64,000 bases of DNA, from the NCBI GenBank assembly GCA_027490725.1, contig JAIXXN010000053.1, forward strand, positions 124,001-188,000. Direction: 5' to 3'. Below the pieces are notes generated by a model. That model was given only the letters and a program-made list of their open reading frames with translations, had not been told where the DNA came from and searched no databases. Positions 38,436 through 47,701 of this stretch are shown one piece after another. A program made the position numbers and the translations under genes. Origin of the DNA: Oxalobacteraceae bacterium (GTDB taxonomy: Bacteria; Pseudomonadota; Gammaproteobacteria; Burkholderiales; Burkholderiaceae_D). Numbering within the stretch: position 1 is the stretch's first letter; each line of letters starts with the position of its first letter.

Positions 38436-39944
38436 CTAGTGTGGTTTGCGCAGCAGCAGCGCCAGTGCCTTGATCGGCGCAGCGTTTTCCTCGCGCGCCA
38501 CCAGTTGCTCGGAAGCGAGTAGTTGCAGGCCGCTGGCGCTGGCCAGTTGCGTCAGATAGGCGTGGCTATGGGCGTAACGGTTGGAGCTTTGCAGTAGATA
38601 GTCACCGCGCTCGGCGGCTTCGACCGAGAAGCAGAACAGGCCGCCACTGCGCAGTGCGCGGGTCACGGCGGCAAATACCGGGGCCAGATCGCCAATGTAG
38701 ACGAATACGTCGGCTGCCAGCGCCACATCCCATGCCGCCTGCTGGTCGCTCAGATAGCTCAGCAGATCGGCACAATCCAGGCGGTCATAGAGCTGGCGCT
38801 GGGCAGCTTTTTCCAGCATCTGCGGCGACAGGTCGACGCCGGCCAGCGTGCGGGCATGCGGGCGCAGGGCGGGCGCGCACAGGCCGGTGCCGCAGCCCAG
38901 ATCGAGTATATCGAGTGCATGCGCCGCTAGATGCGGACGCAGCAAACGTTCCAGATGGGCCGGGGTCTGGTAATCGAGCACGTTTAACAGGTGCTCGTCG
39001 AAATGGTTGGCATACTGATCGAACAGATTGCGCACATATTCGGCGGGCAGGGTGGCGGGCGTGGCGCCCGCGCCGACCGAGGCGAGCGCAAAGGCGATGG
39101 TCTCAGCCTGTTCGCCATGCGCCAGCGCACTGCGATAGGCAGCGCTGGCCTCCTCGTAACGTCCCAGCGCGCGCAGCGTGTTGCCACGCGCCGTGTGCCA
39201 GGTCGCATGCTCGGGCTGGCGTGCCAGCGCCTGATCGTAGCTATCCAGCGCCGCCGCTAGTTCACCAAGACGGTGCAGTGCAGCGCCCTGACCGGCATAG
39301 GCTTGCGGCCAGTCGGGACGCAGATACAGGGCGCGGTCAAAGCTTTCCACCGCTTCCGGCAGCCAGCGCAGGCAGTGCAGGGCGTGGCCACGCGCCAGCC
39401 ACGCGTCCGGGTAACGGTGATTCAGGTTTAAGGCGGCTTCGGCGGCGCCCAGTGCCTCGCCATAGCGGCCCAGTTCCTGCAGCACGACGGCGCGGTTGCT
39501 GTGGGCTTCCGGGTAGTTCGCTTGCAGGGTGAGCGCCTGCTGGTAGCTGGCCAGTGCCGCTTCCGGCTGAGCGAGACGGTGCAAAGCGTTGCCGCGATTG
39601 CTCCATGCCATGGCGTACTCTGGCTGCAGGGTGATGGCCTGATCGTAGCTGGCCAGCGCTTCGGCAGTCCGGCCGGCATCCATATACGCGACGCCGAGAT
39701 TGGCGTGGGCGCGCGCCTGCGCGCCGTCCACGGCCAGCGCCTGCGTGATCAGTTCGATGGCGGTGGCCGCGTCACCCTGCTGGCGGGCGATCACGCCCAG
39801 CAGGTGCAGGGCGTCGAACTGGTGGGGCTGCAAGGCCAGCACTTGCCGGTAAAACGCTTGCGCCTCGCGCAGCTGTCCCTGCTGGTGGTGGGCCAGCGCC
39901 TGTTGTAGCAGCGACGCGATCAGCGCCGTATCGTTAGAAGTCAT
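38436..39944 (-). CDS. TPR-repeat SAM methyltransferase
   Basis: A 502-residue fusion. The first 280 residues hold about eight tetratricopeptide repeats (for example YAMAWSNRGNALHRLAQPEA). The C-terminal half is a class I SAM-dependent methyltransferase with motif I ILDLGCGTGLCAPAL, LAGVDLSPQMLEKA and ALAADVFVYIGDL. The TPR part probably selects the substrate, which is unknown. The layout matches a Burkholderiales family annotated only as TPR/methyltransferase. Confidence 0.85.
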   Translation of the reverse strand: MTSNDTALIASLLQQALAHHQQGQLREAQAFYRQVLALQPHQFDALHLLGVIARQQGDAATAIELITQALAVDGAQARAHANLGVAYMDAGRTAEALASYDQAITLQPEYAMAWSNRGNALHRLAQPEAALASYQQALTLQANYPEAHSNRAVVLQELGRYGEALGAAEAALNLNHRYPDAWLARGHALHCLRWLPEAVESFDRALYLRPDWPQAYAGQGAALHRLGELAAALDSYDQALARQPEHATWHTARGNTLRALGRYEEASAAYRSALAHGEQAETIAFALASVGAGATPATLPAEYVRNLFDQYANHFDEHLLNVLDYQTPAHLERLLRPHLAAHALDILDLGCGTGLCAPALRPHARTLAGVDLSPQMLEKAAQRQLYDRLDCADLLSYLSDQQAAWDVALAADVFVYIGDLAPVFAAVTRALRSGGLFCFSVEAAERGDYLLQSSNRYAHSHAYLTQLASASGLQLLASEQLVAREENAAPIKALALLLRKPH

Positions 39945-39986
39945 GGGCGCCTATGTTAGCGTCTAAATCAGCGCCTGCGGAGCTTT

Positions 39987-40340
39987 TTAGCTACCGCGAT
40001 AGGTGGAATAGGCCCACGGCGAGACCACCAGCGGCACGTGGTAGTTCTGTTCCGGGCTGGCGATGCCGAAGGCCAGCGTGACTTCGTCGATAAAACGCGG
40101 CTCCGGCAGCTCCACCCCGCGCGCGGCGAAATAGTCACCGGCGCCGAACACCAGCTCGTATTTGCCGGGCAGCAGACGATCGCCCTCCAGCAGCGGCGCA
40201 TCGCAGCGTCCGTCGGCATTGGTCACGCTGCGGGTGCGCAGTTCGCGCCCCTGCGCCGTGATGGCGTACAGCGTGACTTGTACACCGGCGCCCGGCTTGC
40301 CGATGCTGATGTCGAGAACGTGGGTTGTGAGCTTGCCCAT
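39987..40340 (-). CDS. uraH: 5-hydroxyisourate hydrolase
   Basis: A 117-residue transthyretin-like enzyme hydrolysing 5-hydroxyisourate, the product of urate oxidation, to OHCU. It starts MGKLTTHVLDISIGKPG and ends with the diagnostic YSTYRGS. The frame is open further upstream, but the ATG at 40340 has an AGGAC ribosome site and gives the conserved N-terminus with its active-site histidine. It is divergent from puuE across a 114-base regulatory gap. Confidence 0.95.
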   Translation of the reverse strand: MGKLTTHVLDISIGKPGAGVQVTLYAITAQGRELRTRSVTNADGRCDAPLLEGDRLLPGKYELVFGAGDYFAARGVELPEPRFIDEVTLAFGIASPEQNYHVPLVVSPWAYSTYRGS

Positions 40341-40381
40341 GGGATGTCCTATATTGGTAGATGACGAGTAGTTATTCTGCA

Positions 40382-40419
40382 AATCATATACTGGACGGGT
40401 GCTAGACATATATGATTGC
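40382..40419. promoter_or_regulatory. candidate operator between uraH and puuE
   Basis: ATCATATA (40383-40390) and TATATGAT (40409-40416) form a perfect inverted repeat with an 18-base spacer, extended by GCAA/TTGC on the outside with one base slip. It lies in the middle of the divergent promoter region of two purine catabolism genes, so it may be a shared regulator site. The regulator is not in the window. Confidence 0.5.
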
Positions 40420-40454
40420 AGATATATTCCTCATAGACTGGCCGACTCTGCGAC

Positions 40455-41408
40455 ATGACTACCTACGACCACTATCCCCGCGATCTGATCGGCTACGGCC
40501 CGAATCCTCCCCATCCGCGCTGGCCTCAGGGCGCACGGGTAGCGCTGCAGTTTGTACTCAATTACGAAGAGGGCGCTGAAAACAACGTGCTGCACGGTGA
40601 TGCCGGTTCCGAGACTTTCCTGTCCGAGATGATCGGTGCGGCCTCGTTCAGCAGCCGTCATATGAGTATGGAGTCGCTCTATGAATACGGTTCGCGTGCC
40701 GGCCTGTGGCGTCTGCTGCGCATGTTCGAAGAGCGCAAACTGCCGCTGACCGTGTTTGGCGTGGCGATGGCGCTCAAGCGCCATCCCGAGGCGGTGGCTG
40801 CGTTCCGCGAGCTGGGTCATGAAATCGCCTGCCACGGCCTGCGCTGGATTAGTTACCAGAATATGGACGAAGCCACCGAGCGCGCCCACATGCAGGAAGC
40901 GGTGGCGATCATCCGCGAGCTGACCGGCAGTGCGCCGCAAGGCTGGTACACGGGACGCGATTCACCACAAACCCGCAAGCTGGTGGTGGAACATGGCGGT
41001 TTCCGCTATGACGCCGATAATTATGGCGATGACCTGCCGTTCTGGCAGCAGGTGGCGTACACCGACGCCAGCGGGCTGGCCGCCGTGGCGCCGCAACTGA
41101 TCGTGCCGTACACGCTCGATACCAACGACATGCGCTTTGCTGCGGCGCAGGGCTTCAACTCCGGCACGCAGTTCTTCGATTATCTGAAAGACGCTTTCGA
41201 CGTACTCTACGCAGAAGGCGATCCGGCGGGTTTGAACCAGCCGAAAATGCTTTCCATCGGCCTGCACTGCAGGCTGGTGGGCCGTCCGGCGCGTGCCGCT
41301 GCGCTGGCGCGTTTCCTCGACTATGTGCAGCGCCATGATCACGTGTGGATCACGCGCCGCATCGATATTGCCGAACACTGGCATACCACGCATCCTTATT
41401 CCGTGTGA
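40455..41408 (+). CDS. puuE: allantoinase PuuE (polysaccharide deacetylase fold)
   Basis: A 317-residue enzyme of the cofactor-independent allantoinase family that opens allantoin to allantoate. It starts MTTYDHYPRDLIGYGPNPPH, followed by RVALQFVLNYEEGAENN, GHEIACHGLRWI and YTGRDSPQTRKLV, the PuuE pattern. It opens the plus-strand run puuE-xdhA-xdhB-xdhC, with xdhA seven bases downstream. Confidence 0.94.
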   Translation: MTTYDHYPRDLIGYGPNPPHPRWPQGARVALQFVLNYEEGAENNVLHGDAGSETFLSEMIGAASFSSRHMSMESLYEYGSRAGLWRLLRMFEERKLPLTVFGVAMALKRHPEAVAAFRELGHEIACHGLRWISYQNMDEATERAHMQEAVAIIRELTGSAPQGWYTGRDSPQTRKLVVEHGGFRYDADNYGDDLPFWQQVAYTDASGLAAVAPQLIVPYTLDTNDMRFAAAQGFNSGTQFFDYLKDAFDVLYAEGDPAGLNQPKMLSIGLHCRLVGRPARAAALARFLDYVQRHDHVWITRRIDIAEHWHTTHPYSV

Positions 41409-41415
41409 GGCCCTG

Positions 41416-42900
41416 ATGTCCGACACTATTCGTTACTTCTACCGCGGCGCCGTCCGCGAAGTTTCCGGCCTGGCACCGACCCGCACCGTGCTGCAGCATC
41501 TGCGTGAAGACCTGCATTGCACCGGCACCAAGGAAGGCTGTGCCGAAGGCGATTGCGGTGCCTGCACCGTGGTGCTGGGCAGCCTGAATGCGGCCGGCGA
41601 GCTGGAAATGAAAGCCGTCAATTCCTGCATACAGTTCGCCCCTACCCTGGATGGCAAGGCGCTGTTCAGCGTGGAAGACATGCAGCAGCCCGATGGCGCG
41701 CTGCACCCGGTGCAGCAGGCACTGGTCGAGTGCCACGGCTCGCAGTGCGGCTTCTGCACGCCCGGCTTCGTGATGTCGCTGTGGGGCATGTATCTGGACA
41801 AGGATGGCCAGCCAGCCCAGCGTCACGAAATTGATGACTGCCTGTCCGGCAATCTGTGCCGCTGTACCGGCTATCGTCCCATCATCGACGCAGCACAGCG
41901 CATGACGGAATTGCCGAAAGTCGGTTTTGACCGTGCCGCGCTGACCGCGCAACTGCAGTTGCTGCAGCGCGAAGGCGGCACCCGCTACAGCGCCCATGGC
42001 CAGACTTTCCATGCACCGCGCACGCTGGACCAACTGGTGGCGCTGCGCGCTGCCCATCCGGCAGCGACGCTGCTGGCCGGCTGCACCGACATCGGCCTCT
42101 GGGTTACCAAGCAGATGCGCGAACTGGGCGACATCATTTATCTCGGCCACGTCAGTGCGCTGCAAAGCGTGCAGGAAGCCGATGGCATGCTGCAGATCGG
42201 CGCGGGTGTGAAACTCAACGACGCCTATGCTGCGCTGTGCCGTCACTATCCGGCGCAACTGGGCGAGCTGTGGCAGCGCTTCGCGTCGCTGCCGATCCGC
42301 AATGCCGGCACGCTGGGTGGTAACGTCGCGAATGGTTCGCCGATCGGCGATTCGATGCCGTGGATGATCGCGCTGGGGTGTGAAGTCGTGTTGCGCGGTC
42401 CGGCCGGTGAGCGTGTGCTGCCGCTGGAAGCGTTCTACCTCGATTATCAGAAAAAAGATATGCAGGCCGACGAATTCGTCGCCGCCGTGCGGGTGCCGCT
42501 GCCGCAGGCGGGCGTGCAGTTGCGTACCTATAAACTGGCCAAGCGCTTCGATCAGGATATTTCGGCGGTGTGCGCGGCCTTTGCCTTCCGTTTCGATGGT
42601 GACACCATCCTCGACGCACGTATCGCCTTTGGCGGCATGGCCGCCACGCCGCGCCGCGCGCCGCGCGGCGAAGCAGCCTTGCTGGGGCTGCGCTGGAACG
42701 AAGCCAACCTGCAAGCGGCCATGGATGCGCTGGCGCTGGACTTCCAGCCGCTCTCCGATATGCGTGCATCGAGTAACTACCGGATGCAGACGGCACAGAA
42801 TCTGTTGCGTCGCTACTGGTTCGAAACCCGCAGCGATGCGCCACTGGCCGTGCAGCAAGTGAATGCCTTTGCCTGCGGCGGCTGCAAGGAGAAGCCATGA
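41416..42900 (+). CDS. xdhA: xanthine dehydrogenase small subunit XdhA (2Fe-2S, FAD)
   Basis: A 494-residue subunit. The first [2Fe-2S] domain has CTGTKEGCAEGDCGAC, the second has GSQCGFCTPGFVMS and CLSGNLCRCTGYRP. The FAD domain follows from about residue 190 with LLAGCTDIGLWVT and IRNAGTLGGNVANGSPIGDS. It passes electrons from the molybdenum centre to NAD. The frame is open upstream into puuE; the ATG at 41416 gives the conserved start. The stop overlaps xdhB (ATGA). Confidence 0.96.
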   Translation: MSDTIRYFYRGAVREVSGLAPTRTVLQHLREDLHCTGTKEGCAEGDCGACTVVLGSLNAAGELEMKAVNSCIQFAPTLDGKALFSVEDMQQPDGALHPVQQALVECHGSQCGFCTPGFVMSLWGMYLDKDGQPAQRHEIDDCLSGNLCRCTGYRPIIDAAQRMTELPKVGFDRAALTAQLQLLQREGGTRYSAHGQTFHAPRTLDQLVALRAAHPAATLLAGCTDIGLWVTKQMRELGDIIYLGHVSALQSVQEADGMLQIGAGVKLNDAYAALCRHYPAQLGELWQRFASLPIRNAGTLGGNVANGSPIGDSMPWMIALGCEVVLRGPAGERVLPLEAFYLDYQKKDMQADEFVAAVRVPLPQAGVQLRTYKLAKRFDQDISAVCAAFAFRFDGDTILDARIAFGGMAATPRRAPRGEAALLGLRWNEANLQAAMDALALDFQPLSDMRASSNYRMQTAQNLLRRYWFETRSDAPLAVQQVNAFACGGCKEKP

Positions 42901-45230
42901 ATCAGAATGTCGCACCGGTGCTGCTGGCAGCACAGGACTGGAAAGCTGTCGGCGTCGGCAGCAAGCATGAATCAGCTGCACTGCATGTGCTGGGGCAGGC
43001 TACCTACACGGACGACATACCCGAACTGCACGGCACCCTGCATGCGGCGCTAGGTCTGTCCGCCAAAGCGCACGCGCGGATTACTGCGATGGATCTGGCG
43101 CCCGTGCTGGCCTCGGCCGGCGTGGTGGCGGTGTACACCGCCAGTGATATCGTCGGCAGCAATGACTGCGGGCCGATTATTCACGACGATCCTATCCTGA
43201 GTGCCGGCGAAGTGATGTATGTCGGCCAGCCGATTTTCATCGTCGTCGCGGAAAGTCATGAGCAGGCGCGTCGTGCGGCGCGCCGTGCCCAGATCAGCTA
43301 CCAGGAGCTGCCAGCAATCTTCACACCGCAGCAAGCCAAGGCTGCGCAGCAGTATGTGCTGCCGCCGATGCAGTTGCAGCGCGGTGACTTCAAGACAGCC
43401 TTCGAGCGGGCGCCGCATGTGGTGCGTGGCCAGTTGTTCGTCGGCGGTCAGGAGCAGTTCTATCTGGAAGGGCAGATTGCCTACGCCACGCCGAAAGAGG
43501 ATCAGGGCATGCTGGTGCAGTGCTCGACCCAGCATCCGAGCGAGATGCAGCACGTGGTGGCGCATGCGCTGGGTGTGCATGCCCATAAAGTGCAGGTGGA
43601 ATGCCGCCGCATGGGGGGTGGCTTCGGAGGCAAGGAATCGCAATCGGCACTCTGGGCGGCAGCGGCCGCGATCGCTGCCGCCAAGTTGCGCCGCCCTGTC
43701 AAACTGCGCGCCGACCGTGATGACGACATGCTGGTCACCGGCAAGCGCCATTGCTTCTATTACGAATATGAAGTCGGCTTTGATGCCGAGGGCCGGATAC
43801 TAGCGGCCAGGGTCGACATGACGCTGCGTGCCGGCTTCTCGGCGGATCTGTCCGGACCAGTGGCAACCCGCGCCGTGTGCCACTTCGATAATGCCTATTA
43901 TCTGTCGGACGTGGATATCCGCGCCGCCTGCGGCAAGACCAACACCCAGTCGAATACTGCTTTCCGCGGTTTCGGCGGACCGCAAGGAGCGATTGCGATC
44001 GAATATGTGATCGATGAAATAGCCCGCCATCTGGGCCGCGATGCACTCGATATCCGGCGCCTGAATTTCTACGGGACGACCGAGCGCAACGTCACGCCGT
44101 ATGGTCAGGAGATCGTCGATAACGTGATCGCCGCCCTGACCGCGGAGCTAGAACAGACCAGTGCATACCGCACCCGGCGTAGCGAGATCGAAGCCTATAA
44201 CCGCACTAGCCCGGTGTTGAAGAAGGGGCTGGCGCTGACGCCACTCAAATTCGGCATCGCATTTAACGTCACCCACCTGAATCAGGCCGGCGCGCTGGTG
44301 CATGTGTATGTGGATGGTTCGGTGCTGGTCAACCATGGCGGTACCGAAATGGGGCAGGGCATCAACACCAAGGTGATGCAGGTGGTGGCACACGAACTGG
44401 GACTGGATCTGGCGCATGTGCGCGCCACGGCCACCGATACCAGCAAGGTAGCGAACACCTCGGCCACGGCGGCATCGACCGGCGCCGACCTCAACGGCAA
44501 AGCGGCACAGGACGCGGCACGCCAGATCCGCGAGCGCCTGGCGGCGTTTGCCGTCAAACTGTATGGCGCAGACGATGGCCTGCCAGTGCAGTTCTTCGAC
44601 AATGCCGTGCATGTGAATGGCCACCGGGTGGCGTTTCCAGAACTGGTGCAGAAAGCCTATCTGGCACGCGTCCAGCTGTGGTCGGACGGCTTCTATGCCA
44701 CGCCCGGCCTGCACTGGGATGCCAAGACCATGAGCGGCCATCCGTTCTCGTATTATGCCTACGGCGCTGCCGTGGCCGAAGTGGTGGTTGATACCCTGAC
44801 CGGTGAATGGAAACTGCTGCGTGCTGACGCGCTGTACGATGCGGGCCGTTCGCTCAATCCTGCCATCGACAAAGGGCAGGTCGAGGGAGCATTCCTACAG
44901 GGTATGGGCTGGCTGACTACCGAGCAGCTGTGGTGGAATGCGGCCGGCAAGCTGATGACGCATGCGCCGTCGACCTACAAAATTCCCGGCATTTCCGACT
45001 GTCCGCAGGACTTCCGCGTGGAGCTGTTCGATAACGGCAATGTCGAAGACAGTATCCACCGCTCCAAAGCGGTGGGCGAGCCACCCCTGTTGCTGCCGTT
45101 CTCAGTATTCTTCGCGATCCGCGATGCGATTTCCAGTGTCGGCGGTCACCGCGTGCAGCCGCCTCTGAATGCGCCTGCGACCAGCGAGGAAATCCTGCGT
45201 GCCATTTCTGCGGTGCAGATGGCTGCCTGA
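42897..45230 (+). CDS. xdhB: xanthine dehydrogenase molybdopterin subunit XdhB
   Basis: A 777-residue catalytic subunit oxidising hypoxanthine to xanthine and urate. Molybdopterin-binding motifs GGQEQFYLEGQ, MGGGFGGKESQS, TAFRGFGGPQGAIA and GGTEMGQGINTKV are present. The catalytic glutamate is in SKAVGEPPLLLPF near residue 730. Length and motif order match the bacterial two-subunit enzyme. It overlaps xdhA by four bases. Confidence 0.97.
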   Translation: MNQNVAPVLLAAQDWKAVGVGSKHESAALHVLGQATYTDDIPELHGTLHAALGLSAKAHARITAMDLAPVLASAGVVAVYTASDIVGSNDCGPIIHDDPILSAGEVMYVGQPIFIVVAESHEQARRAARRAQISYQELPAIFTPQQAKAAQQYVLPPMQLQRGDFKTAFERAPHVVRGQLFVGGQEQFYLEGQIAYATPKEDQGMLVQCSTQHPSEMQHVVAHALGVHAHKVQVECRRMGGGFGGKESQSALWAAAAAIAAAKLRRPVKLRADRDDDMLVTGKRHCFYYEYEVGFDAEGRILAARVDMTLRAGFSADLSGPVATRAVCHFDNAYYLSDVDIRAACGKTNTQSNTAFRGFGGPQGAIAIEYVIDEIARHLGRDALDIRRLNFYGTTERNVTPYGQEIVDNVIAALTAELEQTSAYRTRRSEIEAYNRTSPVLKKGLALTPLKFGIAFNVTHLNQAGALVHVYVDGSVLVNHGGTEMGQGINTKVMQVVAHELGLDLAHVRATATDTSKVANTSATAASTGADLNGKAAQDAARQIRERLAAFAVKLYGADDGLPVQFFDNAVHVNGHRVAFPELVQKAYLARVQLWSDGFYATPGLHWDAKTMSGHPFSYYAYGAAVAEVVVDTLTGEWKLLRADALYDAGRSLNPAIDKGQVEGAFLQGMGWLTTEQLWWNAAGKLMTHAPSTYKIPGISDCPQDFRVELFDNGNVEDSIHRSKAVGEPPLLLPFSVFFAIRDAISSVGGHRVQPPLNAPATSEEILRAISAVQMAA

Positions 45231-45238
45231 GGATTGCA

Positions 45239-46291
45239 ATGACGAATCAAGGTCAGAATGCCTGGTTGACAGCGACACCCGCTGGGCCGGCAGTACTCGT
45301 CACGGTCGCCATCGTCGAGGGCTCGGTCCCGCGCGAAGCGGGCGCGCACATGCTGGTGACGGCGCACGGTCAGGCTGACACCATCGGTGGCGGCCATCTG
45401 GAATTGTGTGCGCTGGAGGTGGCGCGCGCGATGTTGCATGAAGCAACAGGCGCGGCGTCCAGCCCGAATCCTGCGCCGGCCGTGGCGGCGCGTATGCAGC
45501 GTTATGCACTGGGTCCGACACTGGGGCAGTGCTGTGGCGGGGTGGTGCATCTGGCTTTCGAATTTGTTGATGCCGCGCTGGCGCAGGTGCTGCAGATGCT
45601 GCGCGGCTTGCAACAGACGCTGCATACCGATAGCTGGCGCCTGAGCGCACTGGATGGCCCGGCCAGCAGTGTGTTGCTGGCGGCCGATGGTGCGCTACTG
45701 GCTGGGCCGGCGGAGATCCTGCCGCAATTGCCGGTGTTCGATGCTGCCCGTAGCACGCAGGTGCTGAGGGATAGCGCTGGGCGTCGCTGGCTGGCCGATG
45801 CGGTGCTGGCGCCGCGTGCCCATTTATTACTGTTCGGTGCCGGTCATGTGGGCACGGCGCTGATCCGCATGCTGGGTGAACTGCCTTGCACGGTCAGCTG
45901 GATCGACGAGCGCGAGGCGATGTTCCCTGCCGAGCTGCCGGCCAATGTACGGATTGAAGCGAGCGATGTGCCGGAAGCGCTGGTGGCGAGCGCCCCGGCC
46001 GGGGCCAGCTATCTGGTGATGACCCATAGCCACGCGCTGGATCAGCGGCTGAGCGCAGCCATTCTGGCACGCGAGCAGGTGGGCTGGTTCGGCTTGATCG
46101 GTTCGCACACCAAACGGGTGCAGTTCGAGCGGCGCATGGCGGCGCGCGGAGTTGCGGCCGAACGGCTGGCCGCGATGGTCTGCCCGATCGGTCTCCCCGG
46201 CATCAGCAGCAAGCTGCCTGCCGTGATTGCGGCCTCGGTCTGCGCGCAACTGCTGATGGTGTGGCAGGCCCAGTATGCCGAGCCGCGCTAG
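45239..46291 (+). CDS. xdhC: xanthine dehydrogenase accessory protein XdhC
   Basis: A 350-residue chaperone that binds molybdenum cofactor, promotes its sulfuration and inserts it into XdhB. The N-terminal VTVAIVEGSVPREAGAHMLV, the cysteine pair in LGQCCGGVVHLAFE and the C-terminal Rossmann part LLLFGAGHVGTALIRML with MVCPIGLPGISSKLP match the family. It starts eight bases after xdhB. Confidence 0.95.
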   Translation: MTNQGQNAWLTATPAGPAVLVTVAIVEGSVPREAGAHMLVTAHGQADTIGGGHLELCALEVARAMLHEATGAASSPNPAPAVAARMQRYALGPTLGQCCGGVVHLAFEFVDAALAQVLQMLRGLQQTLHTDSWRLSALDGPASSVLLAADGALLAGPAEILPQLPVFDAARSTQVLRDSAGRRWLADAVLAPRAHLLLFGAGHVGTALIRMLGELPCTVSWIDEREAMFPAELPANVRIEASDVPEALVASAPAGASYLVMTHSHALDQRLSAAILAREQVGWFGLIGSHTKRVQFERRMAARGVAAERLAAMVCPIGLPGISSKLPAVIAASVCAQLLMVWQAQYAEPR

Positions 46292-46341
46292 ACATATTTA
46301 GCTTAGTTTATTTAATTTAGAATTTTTCCCAGGACGCCGTT

Positions 46342-47652
46342 ATGCCCTCCCATTTGCAAGCCTACCGAGGCAGCTTGCTGCACTTTCTCGCCGATCCGGC
46401 CTTGAGTACCGAGTCGCATGTCTGGCATGCGGACGGTCTGCTGATTGTCGCCGATGGCAAAGTGCAGGCCGCCGGCGACTACGCCAGCTTGCAGGCCACG
46501 CTGCCGCCCGACACCCCTGTGCACGATTATCGCGGCAAGCTGCTGATGCCCGGCTTCATCGACACCCACGTACATTATCCGCAGTCCGACATGATCGCGT
46601 CGCCCGCCGAAGGCTTGTTGCCTTGGCTGGAAACCTACACCTTCCCGACCGAACGCCAGTTTGAGGACCCCGCGCATGCCAGCGAGGTCGCCGAATTTTT
46701 CCTCGACGAGTTGCTGCGCTGTGGCACCACCACCGCCATGGTGTACTGCACCGTGCATCCGCAATCGGTGGATGCTTTCTTTGCGGCCAGCGAACGGCGT
46801 GGCCTGCGTATGGTGGCCGGTAAAGTGCTGATGGACCGTCACTGCCCGGAATTCCTGCGCGATACGCCTGAATCGGGCGCACGCGATACGGAAGCGCTGA
46901 TCCAGCGCTGGCACAAACGCGGTCGCGCACTGTATGCCATCACGCCGCGCTTCGCGCCGACTTCGAGCGACGCCCAGTTGCAACTGGCTGGCGAACTGGC
47001 ACGTGCCTATCCGGACACCTTCATCCAGACCCACGTCTCGGAAAATCAGGCCGAATGCGCCTGGGTGCATGAGCTGTTCCCGCAGTCGCGTAGCTATATC
47101 GACGTGTATGACAGCGTTGGCCTGCTGCGCCCGCGCGCCATGTATGGCCATTGCATCTGGCTGGACCAGACGGATCGTGCGCGCATGGCCGCCAGCGGCG
47201 CGGCCGCCGCGATCTGCCCCACCTCCAATCTGTTCCTCGGCAGCGGCCTGTTCGACTTCGCGGCGGCCGATCGGGCCGGCATGGCGCTGTCGCTGGCCAG
47301 CGATGTGGGCGGCGGCACCTCTTTCTCGATGTTGCAAACCATGAATGAAGCCTATAAAGTAGCGCGACTGAAGGGCAGCTATCTGCCAGCCTTGCGGATG
47401 TTCTATCTGGCGACACTGGGCGCGGCCCGCAGCATGCAGCTGGAAGGTGTCATCGGTAATTTTGCCAGTGGTGCGGAAGCCGACTTCATCGTGCTCGATC
47501 CGCTGGCGACGCCACTGCTGCAACGACGCAATCGCGGCTGGCAGGAGGGCGAGGCCAGTCTGGAAGAATGTCTGTTTGCGCTGGCGCTGCTGGGCGATGA
47601 TCGCGCCGTGGCGGCGACATATGCAGCCGGACAGCAGGTGTACGCGCGCTAA
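46342..47652 (+). CDS. guaD: guanine deaminase
   Basis: A 436-residue amidohydrolase converting guanine to xanthine, feeding XdhAB. Metal-binding residues are in GFIDTHVHYPQSDM, TFIQTHVSEN and MYGHCIWLD, with the aspartate in SLASDVGGGTSFS. PSNLFLGSGLFDF-type sequence is also typical. A ribosome site (CAGGA) precedes the ATG. The 50-base gap after xdhC is AT-rich and may hold a weak promoter, but cotranscription is likely. Confidence 0.96.
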   Translation: MPSHLQAYRGSLLHFLADPALSTESHVWHADGLLIVADGKVQAAGDYASLQATLPPDTPVHDYRGKLLMPGFIDTHVHYPQSDMIASPAEGLLPWLETYTFPTERQFEDPAHASEVAEFFLDELLRCGTTTAMVYCTVHPQSVDAFFAASERRGLRMVAGKVLMDRHCPEFLRDTPESGARDTEALIQRWHKRGRALYAITPRFAPTSSDAQLQLAGELARAYPDTFIQTHVSENQAECAWVHELFPQSRSYIDVYDSVGLLRPRAMYGHCIWLDQTDRARMAASGAAAAICPTSNLFLGSGLFDFAAADRAGMALSLASDVGGGTSFSMLQTMNEAYKVARLKGSYLPALRMFYLATLGAARSMQLEGVIGNFASGAEADFIVLDPLATPLLQRRNRGWQEGEASLEECLFALALLGDDRAVAATYAAGQQVYAR

Positions 47653-47701
47653 TATTGCTGAGGCCGCTGACAACGCTCAACCATTATTCACGGGAAAACT
47701 C

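Noticed and set aside
38436..39944. TPR-methyltransferase as part of the purine cluster
   Set aside because: It adjoins uraH on the same strand, but nothing in its domains links it to purines, and related fusions occur in many contexts.
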